Source: Paludibacteraceae bacterium
Lineage (GTDB): Bacteria > Bacteroidota > Bacteroidia > Bacteroidales > Paludibacteraceae
Assembly: GCA_016282955.1 (NCBI GenBank)
Contig: JAEELX010000130.1
Location: 1 to 37,121 of the forward strand
DNA length: 37,121 nucleotides
Direction: 5' to 3'
Part shown: piece by piece, positions 15,954-25,073 of the stretch
Layout of the letters: each line of letters opens with the position of its first letter
Position numbering within the stretch: the first letter of the stretch is position 1
Program-made: the position numbers and the translations under genes
The notes under the pieces: generated by a model
What the model saw: only the letters and a program-made list of their open reading frames with translations
Databases searched by the model: none
What the model was told of the DNA's origin: nothing

Positions 15954-17396
15954 ATGCGAGGACTTCTTGCCAGAAAAATAGCATATAGTTTCAGTATTCT
16001 GTTTTTGGTGTCGCCTTTTGCCTTTGCAGACGATTCGATTTTGGTTAGTCAGACGCAATGGGAGTCCCTTTTACAACGTGTAGAACGATTGGAAAACAAA
16101 CAAATGACGCCCGACAGCATGAGTATTAGTGCTGCCGAACAGCCCAGAATCATGAACAGCGAACGCAAAAATAAGTTCACCATTGGTGGCTACGGCGAAG
16201 CGACTATGTCTCGCAAATTTTACTCCAATAATTACAAGCGATATACCAATCCAGAGGGTTACAAGCATGACTCGTATGGCGAATTTGATTTGCCCCATGT
16301 GGTGATTTATTTGGGCTATGATTTTGGCAAAGGTTGGTCAATGAGTTCGGAGATTGAATACGAACACGGTGGAACAGAGGTCGCTGTGGAGGTGGAAGCA
16401 GAAGAAAATGGCGAATATGAAACGGAAGTGGAACGTGGTGGCGAGGTGTTTTTGGAGCAGTTTTGGTTGCAGAAATCGTTTTGTAAACAGGCGAATATCC
16501 GTGCTGGTATGCTTATCGTGCCGATGGGTGGAACGAATGCCCATCACGAGCCCAACCAGTTTTTTGGCGTTTTTCGTCCGCAAGGTGATAACACAATTTT
16601 GCCTTGTACGTGGCATGAATTAGGCATCCAATTTCACGGCAGGCATAAATGGTTAGGTTATACGGCACAATTTTTAGCGGGCATGGAAAGCGACTTGTTT
16701 GGCTGTCAATACTGGGTTAAAAACGGTGCTTCGTCTCCGTATGAGTTCAAATTGGGCAATACGTATGCGGGCTTGGGACGCTTGGATTTTTATCCGACCA
16801 AAGGACTGCGATTGTCGGCAACGGGCTACTGTGGCAATACGTTTCATAACACGTTGCAAAACACGTCTTCCTCGAAATACGATAATGTACATGGGACTTT
16901 GGCGATGGGTTCGGTGGAGTTGAAGTATCAAGGTTTTAATTGGATTATTCGCGGTAGTGGGATATATGGGCATCTGGCTGACGCTGCAACGATTACTTCG
17001 TTTAACCTGTCGATGTCTAAAAATTCCATCTCCAAACGGCAATCTGTGGCGAGCGATGCTTATTCTTTTTGGGGTGAAGTGGGCTACGATTTCTTTGGAT
17101 TAAATGCACAACTTGCCCAAAAACAACAAAAATTCTATCTCTTTTTCCACTATGATAACTTTAATTCGCAGTATTTGGTGGATGGGAAGAAAAATTATAG
17201 TTATTCGTGGTGTGGCAGGCAACGTTTTTCGGCAGGTTTCAACTATTCGCCTCTGTCAGAGCTGATTATCAAGGGTGAGTATGCTTACGGATTACTCAAT
17301 AAGGCACAAAATGCGGATGGTGAGATGTATCGGAAATATAATCCAGAACCCGAATTTTCGGTTGGCATAACCTATTGTGGATTTTTTAAGTTGTAA
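15954..17396 (+). CDS. Outer-membrane beta-barrel (porin-like) protein of the iron/haem operon
   Basis: 481 residues from the ATG at 15954, chosen because it immediately precedes a signal peptide (RKIAYSFSILFLVSPFAFA, cut before DDSI). The frame stays open 63 codons further upstream to ATG 15765. After the signal come a short coiled coil (WESLLQRVERLENKQM) and a beta-rich barrel with alternating aromatic strands (FTIGGYGEATMSR, HVVIYLGYDFGKGWSMSSEI), resembling phosphate-selective porin (OprO/OprP-like) barrels. A very acidic loop (EVEAEENGEYETEVERGGE) could bind cations. It is first in an operon with imelysin, a di-haem oxidoreductase and a cytochrome c synthase, so it may be the outer-membrane entry point for iron or haem; the substrate is inferred. 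Confidence 0.75.
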   Translation: MRGLLARKIAYSFSILFLVSPFAFADDSILVSQTQWESLLQRVERLENKQMTPDSMSISAAEQPRIMNSERKNKFTIGGYGEATMSRKFYSNNYKRYTNPEGYKHDSYGEFDLPHVVIYLGYDFGKGWSMSSEIEYEHGGTEVAVEVEAEENGEYETEVERGGEVFLEQFWLQKSFCKQANIRAGMLIVPMGGTNAHHEPNQFFGVFRPQGDNTILPCTWHELGIQFHGRHKWLGYTAQFLAGMESDLFGCQYWVKNGASSPYEFKLGNTYAGLGRLDFYPTKGLRLSATGYCGNTFHNTLQNTSSSKYDNVHGTLAMGSVELKYQGFNWIIRGSGIYGHLADAATITSFNLSMSKNSISKRQSVASDAYSFWGEVGYDFFGLNAQLAQKQQKFYLFFHYDNFNSQYLVDGKKNYSYSWCGRQRFSAGFNYSPLSELIIKGEYAYGLLNKAQNADGEMYRKYNPEPEFSVGITYCGFFKL

Positions 17397-17415
17397 AAAT
17401 AAAATATAAAAGGGT

Positions 17416-18591
17416 ATGAAAAGAATAATTTATTTTGTGATGATTGCCTGTGTGGCAACGCTGGTTGGATGTAAAAATGACGATAATGGTTCGGAGGACA
17501 TGTCAGCCAAAGAACAAGCATTGAAGAGGATTGTAGCAGATTATACGGCTAAAAATGTGATTCCTATTTATGATTCGTTAGCCAATGCAACAATAGACCT
17601 TTATGATGCGTGTGCTACAATGTTGGAAAAATACGGAAGTAATCTCACGGAAGCAGACGTAAAAGTAGCGGCAGGTCATTGGGAAAATGCACGTAAATAC
17701 TGGGAACGAAGCGAAAGTTTCTTGTATGGTCCTGTGGCAGATTATAACATTGACCCGCACATCGATTCGTGGCCTCTTGACCAAACGGCTATGGACGCAT
17801 TATTAGGCAATGCAGAAACAATGAAACAAATTGAAGAAAAAGGAGCCGATTATATCAGTAATTTAGGCTACGGTTTGTTAGGATTTCACGCTGCCGAGTA
17901 TATGCTTTATGCCCATAATAACACGAACAAAAACAATGTACAACTTTACCCTGTTAGCGATTATACGCGTGCACAGTTGGTTTATTTGAAAGCTGTAGCC
18001 GAAGATTTGCGTAATCAAACAGTTTTGTTGGAAGCGTGCTGGGAAGGTATTAACAACGTTTCGGCGAATAAAAAAGGAATTTTAAAAGAGGCTGAATTAG
18101 ATGGATATACTTATTTATCAGTGGGTTATGCGTGGTATATGAACAATGCAGGGGCTCCTGGTAGCAGTTTTAAGACCTTCCAAGAGTCTGCCGAAGAAAT
18201 CATTCAAGGTTGCATTGACATCGCTGACGAAGTGGGCAATACGAAGATTGGTACGCCCTGCAATGCTGCCAATGACAAAGACCGCAACTATATTGAGTCG
18301 CCTTATTCGCTCAATTCGATTGAGGATTTTCAAGATAATATCCGTTCCATTTGTAACTCGTATGCGGGTGTAAATGGTGGTTCGGCACTGTCCAATTATG
18401 TGCAAAGCATCAATCCCGATTTGGATACAAAGGTTAAAAAAGCGATTGAAGATGCCTTGAAGGCTATTGCTGCTATCCCAGAACCGTTTGCTACAAACGC
18501 TACGGGTACGGAGTCCAAAAATGCTGTAAAGGTAGTGGGAACTGATTTAGCAGACGTGTTGAGTGAAGTGATGGAGTTGATTACAAAATAA
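17416..18591 (+). CDS. Imelysin-family lipoprotein
   Basis: 391 residues. The N-terminus is a lipoprotein signal with lipobox LVGC (C19) followed by KNDD. The imelysin signature GxHxxE is present as GFHAAE (G156, H158, E161), preceded by W-rich helices (GHWENARKYWERSESFLYG, then DPHIDSWPL). Imelysin proteins are all-helical, related to the periplasmic iron-binding EfeO family, and occur beside iron/haem genes. The protein is probably on the periplasmic side of the inner or outer membrane. It starts 19 bp after the porin and ends 15 bp before the di-haem gene, an operon. Ferric or haem binding is likely from the family but not proven. Confidence 0.92.
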   Translation: MKRIIYFVMIACVATLVGCKNDDNGSEDMSAKEQALKRIVADYTAKNVIPIYDSLANATIDLYDACATMLEKYGSNLTEADVKVAAGHWENARKYWERSESFLYGPVADYNIDPHIDSWPLDQTAMDALLGNAETMKQIEEKGADYISNLGYGLLGFHAAEYMLYAHNNTNKNNVQLYPVSDYTRAQLVYLKAVAEDLRNQTVLLEACWEGINNVSANKKGILKEAELDGYTYLSVGYAWYMNNAGAPGSSFKTFQESAEEIIQGCIDIADEVGNTKIGTPCNAANDKDRNYIESPYSLNSIEDFQDNIRSICNSYAGVNGGSALSNYVQSINPDLDTKVKKAIEDALKAIAAIPEPFATNATGTESKNAVKVVGTDLADVLSEVMELITK

Positions 18592-18606
18592 TAAAAATAA
18601 AACGTT

Positions 18607-20259
18607 ATGAAAGTAAAGTATATCATTCTTTGTGCAGTTGTTTTGGGTTTGGTTGTTGGTTGCAAAAATGACGACTCTCCCACGCCCGATAAAACAAACA
18701 ATTCTTTGCCCGATTGGTACTATGCGGGTGGAAAATTAGGTACGACTACCCTTGCGACCTCAAATGCTTTTGAGCAGCCGACTGCGTCTGTTGAAGCGGG
18801 TTTTTATGAGTCGTTCAAGCGTGGTGAGGCTCTTTTTGAAAAGCAGTTTATGAGCAATCCTAAGGGAACGCGTGGTGGCTTAGGCCCTGTGTATGTGCGG
18901 TCGTCATGTATTCATTGCCATCCAGGGTATGGGCACGGAAAACGAATTGAAGCAGGGACATATAACTCAACCGAAATAGGCAATGGTACCTTGCTCGTCA
19001 TCTATAATCCTACAACGGAAGCCTATTGTACGTGGGTGGCTGGAATGCCACAGTTGCATGCCGTAGCACCATTTAAGGCACCGATTGATGAGAGCCAAAT
19101 CATTATCAAGTGGAACACCTACACGGTTGGCGTTTTCGGCAATGCGTTCCCCGATGGTGAAAAATTTGAATTGGTCTATCCTACGGTTGAAATGCCTACT
19201 TCGGCTATTTATGGCTATGATAAATTGGCTGAATTAGGAAACGATATGGATTATGCCGTAAAATTGGAAAACACAATCGGTATATTTGGTACAGGTTTGA
19301 CGGACGCTATTCCAGACGATTCCATTACGGCACAATGGGCAAAAGAAGAGGAGGCTTTTAACAAAGGTTACTTAAAGCATTGGAGAAAAGACTGGTTCGA
19401 GGGAGGTACTTGGAAAACCTACTACACTAACAGTCGTCAAGGTGATGGCACGCAGTATGTTCGCCGTTATACATATGCGATGTCGCGAGGACCGATTTTA
19501 GATGCAGCGGGTGCAAACGCCATTTGGAACATACCCAACGTTACTCGTTCCGACCGCAGATACCATTATTTGGACTTGAAAGGAACCAACTATGCGACAG
19601 TTGCCTCAAAAGATGCTGAAGTACAAGCCGCTTTCCCCGATTATATCAAACAATATGCAAATGCGACAGACAATCCCGAATTTTTTACCGAAAATGTAGA
19701 GCAAAACATCTATAATTACCTCACTTCGACCAATCTTCCTGTGGAAATGACCGATGAGGAATACACCGATGTGATGGTTTGGCATCGTGGTTTGGCGGTT
19801 CCAGCTGTGCGAAATATCAACGATTCGGCAGTATGGAAAGGGAAAGAGTTGTTTACAAAAATCGGTTGTGCACAATGCCATCGTCCTTCGTGGACTACGG
19901 GTCCCGATAATTTGCAAGATCCCAATAAGTTCTTCAAAAGCGAAAAAGATATGCCACATTATGCTTATCAGAAGATATGGCCGTATTCGGATTTTGTGCA
20001 ACATAAATTATGTATGGTGGAGGATATTCGTACGGGTTGGTGTCGTACAACGCCTTTGTGGGGACGCGGTTTGCACCAAAAATGTACAGGCGATGAGACA
20101 GCCGCACGTTTGCATGACACGCGTGCCAGGAACGTAATCGAAGCCATCATGTGGCATGCCGTAAGCGAAGAATCGGATGCGTATGAAAGTGTAAAACAAT
20201 TTTACAAGCTCTCTAAAACCGAAAGAGATGCAATCGTAGCGTTTGTAGATGCTATTTAA
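18607..20259 (+). CDS. Di-haem oxidoreductase family lipoprotein (DUF1111)
   Basis: 550 residues. A lipoprotein signal peptide has lipobox VVGC (C19) followed by KNDD, the same as the preceding imelysin protein. There are two c-type haem sites: CIHCH (C101, C104, H105; in RSSCIHCHPGYGHGK) and CAQCH (C421, C424, H425; in KIGCAQCHRPSWTTGPDN). The layout matches the di-haem oxidoreductase/putative peroxidase group (DUF1111, formerly thiol oxidoreductase). Haem attachment needs a cytochrome c synthase, which is the next gene, overlapping by 11 bp. It is a plausible functional analogue of the haem peroxidase EfeB paired with the EfeO-like imelysin. Confidence 0.92.
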   Translation: MKVKYIILCAVVLGLVVGCKNDDSPTPDKTNNSLPDWYYAGGKLGTTTLATSNAFEQPTASVEAGFYESFKRGEALFEKQFMSNPKGTRGGLGPVYVRSSCIHCHPGYGHGKRIEAGTYNSTEIGNGTLLVIYNPTTEAYCTWVAGMPQLHAVAPFKAPIDESQIIIKWNTYTVGVFGNAFPDGEKFELVYPTVEMPTSAIYGYDKLAELGNDMDYAVKLENTIGIFGTGLTDAIPDDSITAQWAKEEEAFNKGYLKHWRKDWFEGGTWKTYYTNSRQGDGTQYVRRYTYAMSRGPILDAAGANAIWNIPNVTRSDRRYHYLDLKGTNYATVASKDAEVQAAFPDYIKQYANATDNPEFFTENVEQNIYNYLTSTNLPVEMTDEEYTDVMVWHRGLAVPAVRNINDSAVWKGKELFTKIGCAQCHRPSWTTGPDNLQDPNKFFKSEKDMPHYAYQKIWPYSDFVQHKLCMVEDIRTGWCRTTPLWGRGLHQKCTGDETAARLHDTRARNVIEAIMWHAVSEESDAYESVKQFYKLSKTERDAIVAFVDAI

Positions 20260-22438
20260 TCAACAAAAAACAAAGAAGGTTACTATCGGTGTGGTGATAC
20301 TTGTTATTATCACGCTGATAGTTTCCTCTTTATTGCAGAAAATCAACGGCGAACAATGGGCAAGCGAAAACATGTACGGAAGCGTTTGGTTCATTACGTT
20401 ATGGGCGGTGCTTGCGTTTTTGATGATGGCTACGTTTGCTCGTTTTAACAAAAAATCGTTCACTTTCCTGCTTCATGTCAGTTTTGTTTTTATCCTTCTG
20501 GGGGCTTTGATTACGCATTGGTTCGGTGTGCAAGGCACGATACGATTGCACGAAAATGTAAAGCAAAATATCTGTATCACGCCAAAAGATAGCGTTCCAT
20601 TGCCTTTTTCGGTTGCATTGCAAAAATTTGACACGGAGTACTATCCAGGCACTTCGGCACATTTGGATTACATCACAACCTTTGATATTTTCCCTACGGC
20701 AGGCGAAAAAGTGTTGGGGCAAGTGTCTATGAATCGTATTTTTGAGTACGCTCATTATCGTTTTTATCAGCATAGTTTTGACGGCAGAGAGGTAACGCTC
20801 GCCATCTCGTACGACCCGTGGGGCATCGGTATTACATACTTTGGATATGCGTTGCTTTTCCTTTCTATGCTGGGATTTTTTCTGCAAAAACGATCGTATT
20901 TCAAGGTGTTATTTGCCAAAATTCAGAAACCACTTTCGGTTGTGTTGTTGCTTGGTTCGTGGCTTTCAGTGCAGGCTACCGAATTGCCTCGCGTGCCCGA
21001 ACGTGCTGTAGCAAGCCAATTTGGGAACTTGTACGTTTATCATAATGAGCGTGTATGTCCGTTGCGAACGATGGCGAACGATGTTTGTCTCAAAGTGTAC
21101 GGCAAAAGCGACTTTCACGGTTTAACCGAAGAACAAGTGATCATGGGCTGGCTGCTGTATTATGATAGTTGGAAAAAAACGCCCTTCATCAAAGTGAAAG
21201 GCAAAAACGTTCGGGAAGCATTGGGGATTGACGGGAAATATGCCTCTTTGAACGATTTTTACGACCAAAACGGCTATAAATTGAAGCATCTGCTGGAACA
21301 ACGCGATAAAAACGCCATCGCTACGGACGAAAAAGTGCAACTTATTTCTATGGTTGCGACGGGTACGCTGTTTCGCATTTGGGCTGTGGAAGAGCATAAA
21401 ACACTACGATGGTATTCGTGGGTAGAAAATTCGCCACCCGATTTGGCGTTTGAAGATTGGCAGTTCCGCACTCAAATCATTCCGCATATAGCCATGCTGT
21501 TGGACGAGCAGAAAAACACGACCGCTTTTGAAACCATCGGCAAAATGCGAGCCTATCAACGCAAAAGTGTAAGCGTTGACCAGTTACCGTCCGAAAAAAA
21601 GTTCAACGCCGAACGAGCCTTTGTGCGTATCCATTACACGCGTCCGCTGGCGATGGGAAACATGCTGTTTGGGATTTTTTTGTTTGCTGTTTTTGTGCTT
21701 TTGTGGAGCAAAGAGCGTCCGCTGTCTAAACGTGCTTTTTGGGGCATCATAGTCTTGCTTTGCTTGCAATGGCTTTTCCTCACGGCTATGTTAGCCTTGC
21801 GTTGGTACATCAGTGGACATTTACCGTTATCCAACGGACACGAAACGATGCAATTTCTCGCATGGGTTACGTTTTTGTTAACCATTTGCATTTCGATGTA
21901 TCGTGGTCATTCGCCACATTCGTTGCACTTACAACTACCTTTTGGCGTGCTGATTGCCGCTTTATCGCTCATGGTTTCAATGATGACGGCTTCTAATCCC
22001 CAACTAACGAACCTGATGCCCGTTTTGCAATCGCCCTTACTCAGTATTCACGTGGCAATAATCATGTTGGCTTATAGTTTATTGGCTTTTATTATGCTCA
22101 ACAGCGTCTTAGGGCTTTGTATGCCGACTTTACGCGAACGACTGATGGTTATTTCGCAAATTATGCTCTATCCTGCTGTTTTTGCACTAACGATGGGGAT
22201 TTTTATCGGGGCTATTTGGGCAAATATCAGTTGGGGACGTTATTGGGGTTGGGACCCAAAAGAAACGTGGGCATTGATTACAATGCTTATTTATGCTTTG
22301 CCTCTGCATACACAACATCTTAAATTCTTTCAAAACCCCAAACATTTTCATATTTATTGTCTGTTGGCTTTTTTCTCGGTACTAATCACCTATTTTGGGG
22401 TCAATTTTCTGTTGGGAGGAATGCACAGTTATGCCTAA
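20249..22438 (+). CDS. ccsA: Cytochrome c biogenesis protein, ResB-CcsA fusion
   Basis: 729 residues joining both halves of the system II cytochrome c synthase. The N-terminal part (about 1-240) has ResB-like transmembrane segments (VTIGVVILVIITLIVSSLL, FLLHVSFVFILLGALITHWF) and a periplasmic beta domain. The middle (about 240-460) is a large periplasmic region. The C-terminal part (about 465-729) is CcsA, with multiple helices and the haem-binding WWD motif WGRYWGWDPKETWAL (W662 onward). It exports and ligates haem to CxxCH motifs in the periplasm. It overlaps the di-haem gene by 11 bp and most likely matures that protein. No ResA/CcdA partner is adjacent. Confidence 0.93.
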   Translation: MLFNQQKTKKVTIGVVILVIITLIVSSLLQKINGEQWASENMYGSVWFITLWAVLAFLMMATFARFNKKSFTFLLHVSFVFILLGALITHWFGVQGTIRLHENVKQNICITPKDSVPLPFSVALQKFDTEYYPGTSAHLDYITTFDIFPTAGEKVLGQVSMNRIFEYAHYRFYQHSFDGREVTLAISYDPWGIGITYFGYALLFLSMLGFFLQKRSYFKVLFAKIQKPLSVVLLLGSWLSVQATELPRVPERAVASQFGNLYVYHNERVCPLRTMANDVCLKVYGKSDFHGLTEEQVIMGWLLYYDSWKKTPFIKVKGKNVREALGIDGKYASLNDFYDQNGYKLKHLLEQRDKNAIATDEKVQLISMVATGTLFRIWAVEEHKTLRWYSWVENSPPDLAFEDWQFRTQIIPHIAMLLDEQKNTTAFETIGKMRAYQRKSVSVDQLPSEKKFNAERAFVRIHYTRPLAMGNMLFGIFLFAVFVLLWSKERPLSKRAFWGIIVLLCLQWLFLTAMLALRWYISGHLPLSNGHETMQFLAWVTFLLTICISMYRGHSPHSLHLQLPFGVLIAALSLMVSMMTASNPQLTNLMPVLQSPLLSIHVAIIMLAYSLLAFIMLNSVLGLCMPTLRERLMVISQIMLYPAVFALTMGIFIGAIWANISWGRYWGWDPKETWALITMLIYALPLHTQHLKFFQNPKHFHIYCLLAFFSVLITYFGVNFLLGGMHSYA

Positions 22439-22494
22439 ATAAATCCTAAAATCACATTTTTTATATACTTTTCTCCAAAAATCCACATAATACA

Positions 22495-22524
22495 TTGCTT
22501 TTTCAAACTTTTTTCCTATTTTCG
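22495..22524 (+). promoter_or_regulatory. Promoter of the SpoIID-like gene
   Basis: TTG at 22495-22497, a 19-bp spacer, TATTTTCG at 22517-22524 (TAnnTTCG variant). It is 20 bp upstream of the ATG at 22545. A GTG at 22524 overlaps the -7 box and is therefore an unlikely start. Confidence 0.5.
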
Positions 22525-22544
22525 TGCAAATAAGTCGCAAGAAA

Positions 22545-23768
22545 ATGAAAACGCAACCACAAATCGCCGTCGGCATTATGACGGAAAAGCAAATAGATGT
22601 AGTCCAACCCGGTCCGCATAGCACGCCAACCAACCCTACTTTTGTGCTGAAAAATGTACTTATCGGGGTTAATTTCCACTGGGAACGGCGTGAAGACCAA
22701 GAGTTTGAGGGTTCGCTCGAAATCGTGCATAACCCAGACGGCACGCAGACGGCTATCAATCGCATTGGGGTGGAGGATTATCTCACGTCGGTTATCACGT
22801 CCGAGATGAACGCAACCGCCTCTTTTGAGTACCTCAAAGCCCATTCAGTTATCTCGCGGAGTTGGGTTTTGCGACCGATTATCAACAAGCACGTGGCGAA
22901 CAAGCAAAGTCAGGGCTTCATCAACACGGACGAGAAACGCATTGTGTGGTACGAACGTGATGCCCATGTGGGTTTTGATGTGTGTGCTGACGACCACTGC
23001 CAACGTTACGAGGGTATCACTCGCCGTGATGAGCATAAAGAGGCTTCTGTAAACGTTCGCAAGGCGATTGAGGAGACGTGGGGAGAGGTTTTGGTGGAAG
23101 CCACGAGCGACGAAAACAACGTGGAGATTTGCGACGCACGCTTTTCCAAGTGTTGTGGTGGGGTGAGTGAGTTGTTCGAAAACGCGTGGGCAAACGAGCA
23201 TTACGATTATTTGGAGCCGATACGAGACGCTTCGGAAGGTGTTTTGCCAGATTTAACCATCGAAGTGAATGCTCAAGTATGGATTCGTTCAACACCCAAG
23301 TCGTTTTGCAACACGCATGACGCAACGATTTTGAAGCAAGTGTTGAATACCTACGACCAAGAAACGACCGATTTTTACCGTTGGGAAGTGGTTTATACCC
23401 CTGCCGAAATTAGGGCGTTGTTGCAAGAAAAATTGGGCATCGATTTTGGTGAAATTCAAGCACTTAACCCCATCAAACGAGGCTCGTCTGGTCGCATTTA
23501 TGAGTTGGAAATTGTGGGTAGCAAGAAGACGATGATTATCGGCAAGGAGTTGGAGATTCGCCGTGCGTTGAGCAAAAGTCATCTATACAGTAGTGCTTTC
23601 GTGGTGGATAGGGACGAGCATGGCAACTTCATTTTGACGGGTGCTGGTTGGGGACACGGTGTCGGATTTTGTCAGATTGGAGCGGCTGTGATGGCAGCAA
23701 AAGGGTATGATTACAAGCAGATTTTGGCACATTATTTCCCAAATAGTAAATTGCAAAAATTATTTTGA
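22545..23768 (+). CDS. SpoIID/LytB-domain protein (peptidoglycan-associated)
   Basis: 407 residues from the ATG at 22545, which lies just after the promoter. The SpoIID/LytB domain is recognised by IGVEDYLTSVITSEMNATAS, KAHSVISRSWVLRP, the small cysteine-rich ARFSKCCGGVSELFENAW and the terminal GAGWGHGVGFCQIGAAVMAA...ILAHYFPNSKL. In Bacillus SpoIID is a lytic transglycosylase acting on denuded glycan. Bacteroidota carry cytoplasmic-looking or unprocessed versions, and this one has no obvious signal peptide, so its location is unclear. The N-terminal part is short relative to typical homologues. It is followed 1 bp after its stop by the C_GCAxxG_C_C gene. Confidence 0.85.
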   Translation: MKTQPQIAVGIMTEKQIDVVQPGPHSTPTNPTFVLKNVLIGVNFHWERREDQEFEGSLEIVHNPDGTQTAINRIGVEDYLTSVITSEMNATASFEYLKAHSVISRSWVLRPIINKHVANKQSQGFINTDEKRIVWYERDAHVGFDVCADDHCQRYEGITRRDEHKEASVNVRKAIEETWGEVLVEATSDENNVEICDARFSKCCGGVSELFENAWANEHYDYLEPIRDASEGVLPDLTIEVNAQVWIRSTPKSFCNTHDATILKQVLNTYDQETTDFYRWEVVYTPAEIRALLQEKLGIDFGEIQALNPIKRGSSGRIYELEIVGSKKTMIIGKELEIRRALSKSHLYSSAFVVDRDEHGNFILTGAGWGHGVGFCQIGAAVMAAKGYDYKQILAHYFPNSKLQKLF

Positions 23769-23769
23769 T

Positions 23770-24237
23770 ATGACACATGAAGAGATAGAAAAACGAGTAG
23801 AGCGAGCAAAGACGCTGTTTCATGAGGGTTTTAATTGCAGTCAAGCGGTGGTGGCATCGTGTGCGGATGTGGTGGGGTTGGATGAGCAGGTGGCACTGCG
23901 AGTTAGTGCGTCTTTTGGTGGTGGGATCGGGCGTATGCGTCAGACTTGCGGGGCTTTTTGTGGGTTGAGTATCTTGGAAGGAATGCGTTCGGGCAGTACA
24001 GAAGGGCAGGATGTGGAAAAGAAGAAAAATAATTATGCCAACATCCAAACTTACGCCAAAGCCTTTAAGGAAGCCAATGGTTCGCTGATGTGTGGTGAGT
24101 TGCTGGGGTTGGTGCCAAAAGCGGAGCCGAACGACCCAACGCCCGAAAAACGAACGGATAGTTACTACAAGAAACGCCCTTGCGATGAGATGGTGGCGTG
24201 TGCGGTGCGGTTATTTTTGGAAAATAAAACGATGTGA
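23770..24237 (+). CDS. C_GCAxxG_C_C family redox protein
   Basis: 155 residues from ATG 23770, which follows the SpoIID stop by 1 bp; the open frame continues upstream to 23707 within the SpoIID gene but without conservation. It has the family's cysteine spacing: NCSQAV, then QTCGAFCGLSILEG (GCAxxG variant CGAFCG), CGEL and PCDEMVACAVRL. The family is a small putative redox-active, possibly Fe-S or thiol protein of unknown function. It has no signal peptide, so it is probably cytoplasmic. Its pairing with a SpoIID-like gene is positional only. Confidence 0.88.
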   Translation: MTHEEIEKRVERAKTLFHEGFNCSQAVVASCADVVGLDEQVALRVSASFGGGIGRMRQTCGAFCGLSILEGMRSGSTEGQDVEKKKNNYANIQTYAKAFKEANGSLMCGELLGLVPKAEPNDPTPEKRTDSYYKKRPCDEMVACAVRLFLENKTM

Positions 24238-24258
24238 ATATAAATTTTAATAGTTAAT

Positions 24259-24984
24259 ATGATGGCAGATAGTAAAAGAACGTGCATCAAATGCGATAAT
24301 GTGGTTGATGCAGGATATGGAAAAGATACTTCGAATGGTTTTGTGTGCAATGATTGTTTGAAAAAACGGAGGCGTGCACTCATTCTGTTACTGGTGATTT
24401 GTGTCTTGATTGCTGTTGCGGGGTACATTATTTGGCAGAAAAATAGTAAGCCAAAAGAGGTGAAACCGCCAGTAGTTGAAGTACCCAAAGAGGAACCCAA
24501 GGTGGAAGTGCCCGAGAAACCAGCTTTTAATTTGGCGAACACCAAAGCGGTTCGTTTAACGTTTGATAAGCCAATTAGCGAGGTGGGGTTGTTCCAGTCC
24601 GATTTTGAGAAAAGCGTGGCTTCGGCGGAACAAGCCAATGCGAACACGGTTGGGATTCCTACGATTGCAACGCATTACAAGTTCAGACGTTTTAGCATAA
24701 GCAAGAAGGATGCGGAGTTAGTGCAAGCGTTTGCCGAGGCGTATTTAAAGACGGATAAAACGGCTGTGATAGTGGTTGAAGGGTATGCTTGTAGCATAGG
24801 GAAGCGTTGGGCGAATAACTGGATTTCGAAGAAGAGAGCCCAGAATGTGGCAAGTACGCTTGTTGCGGCTGGCATCCCACAAAGCAACATCGAAGTGAAG
24901 TGGTACGGCGAAACACGGAATAAAGAGTTTCGTTTCCCCAAACGCTCCGCTTATCGGCGTGCTGTGGTGAGTATCAAAGAGTAA
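24259..24984 (+). CDS. Zinc-ribbon / single-TM / OmpA-like domain protein
   Basis: 241 residues (ATG 24259; ATG 24262 is an alternative). The N-terminus has two CxxC pairs (CIKCDNVV...CNDCLKKRRR), a likely zinc ribbon. A single transmembrane helix follows (ALILLLVICVLIAVAGYIIW), then a proline/charged linker rich in VEVPKEEPKVEVPEKP, then an OmpA-C-like domain (about 150-241: VVEGYACSIG...NNWISKKRAQNVASTLVAAG...VKWYGE...AYRRAVVSI). The OmpA fold would bind peptidoglycan from the periplasm while the ribbon stays cytoplasmic. It is 21 bp downstream of the C_GCAxxG gene. The combination of zinc ribbon and OmpA domain is unusual to me. Confidence 0.78.
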   Translation: MMADSKRTCIKCDNVVDAGYGKDTSNGFVCNDCLKKRRRALILLLVICVLIAVAGYIIWQKNSKPKEVKPPVVEVPKEEPKVEVPEKPAFNLANTKAVRLTFDKPISEVGLFQSDFEKSVASAEQANANTVGIPTIATHYKFRRFSISKKDAELVQAFAEAYLKTDKTAVIVVEGYACSIGKRWANNWISKKRAQNVASTLVAAGIPQSNIEVKWYGETRNKEFRFPKRSAYRRAVVSIKE

Positions 24985-25073
24985 AAAATCTTTCTCTATG
25001 TTTGCCACGTTTGAGTGGTGAATACAGAGGATTTTGCCATTTGTTCGTAATAAGTTAGATGTTACTTTTCACC

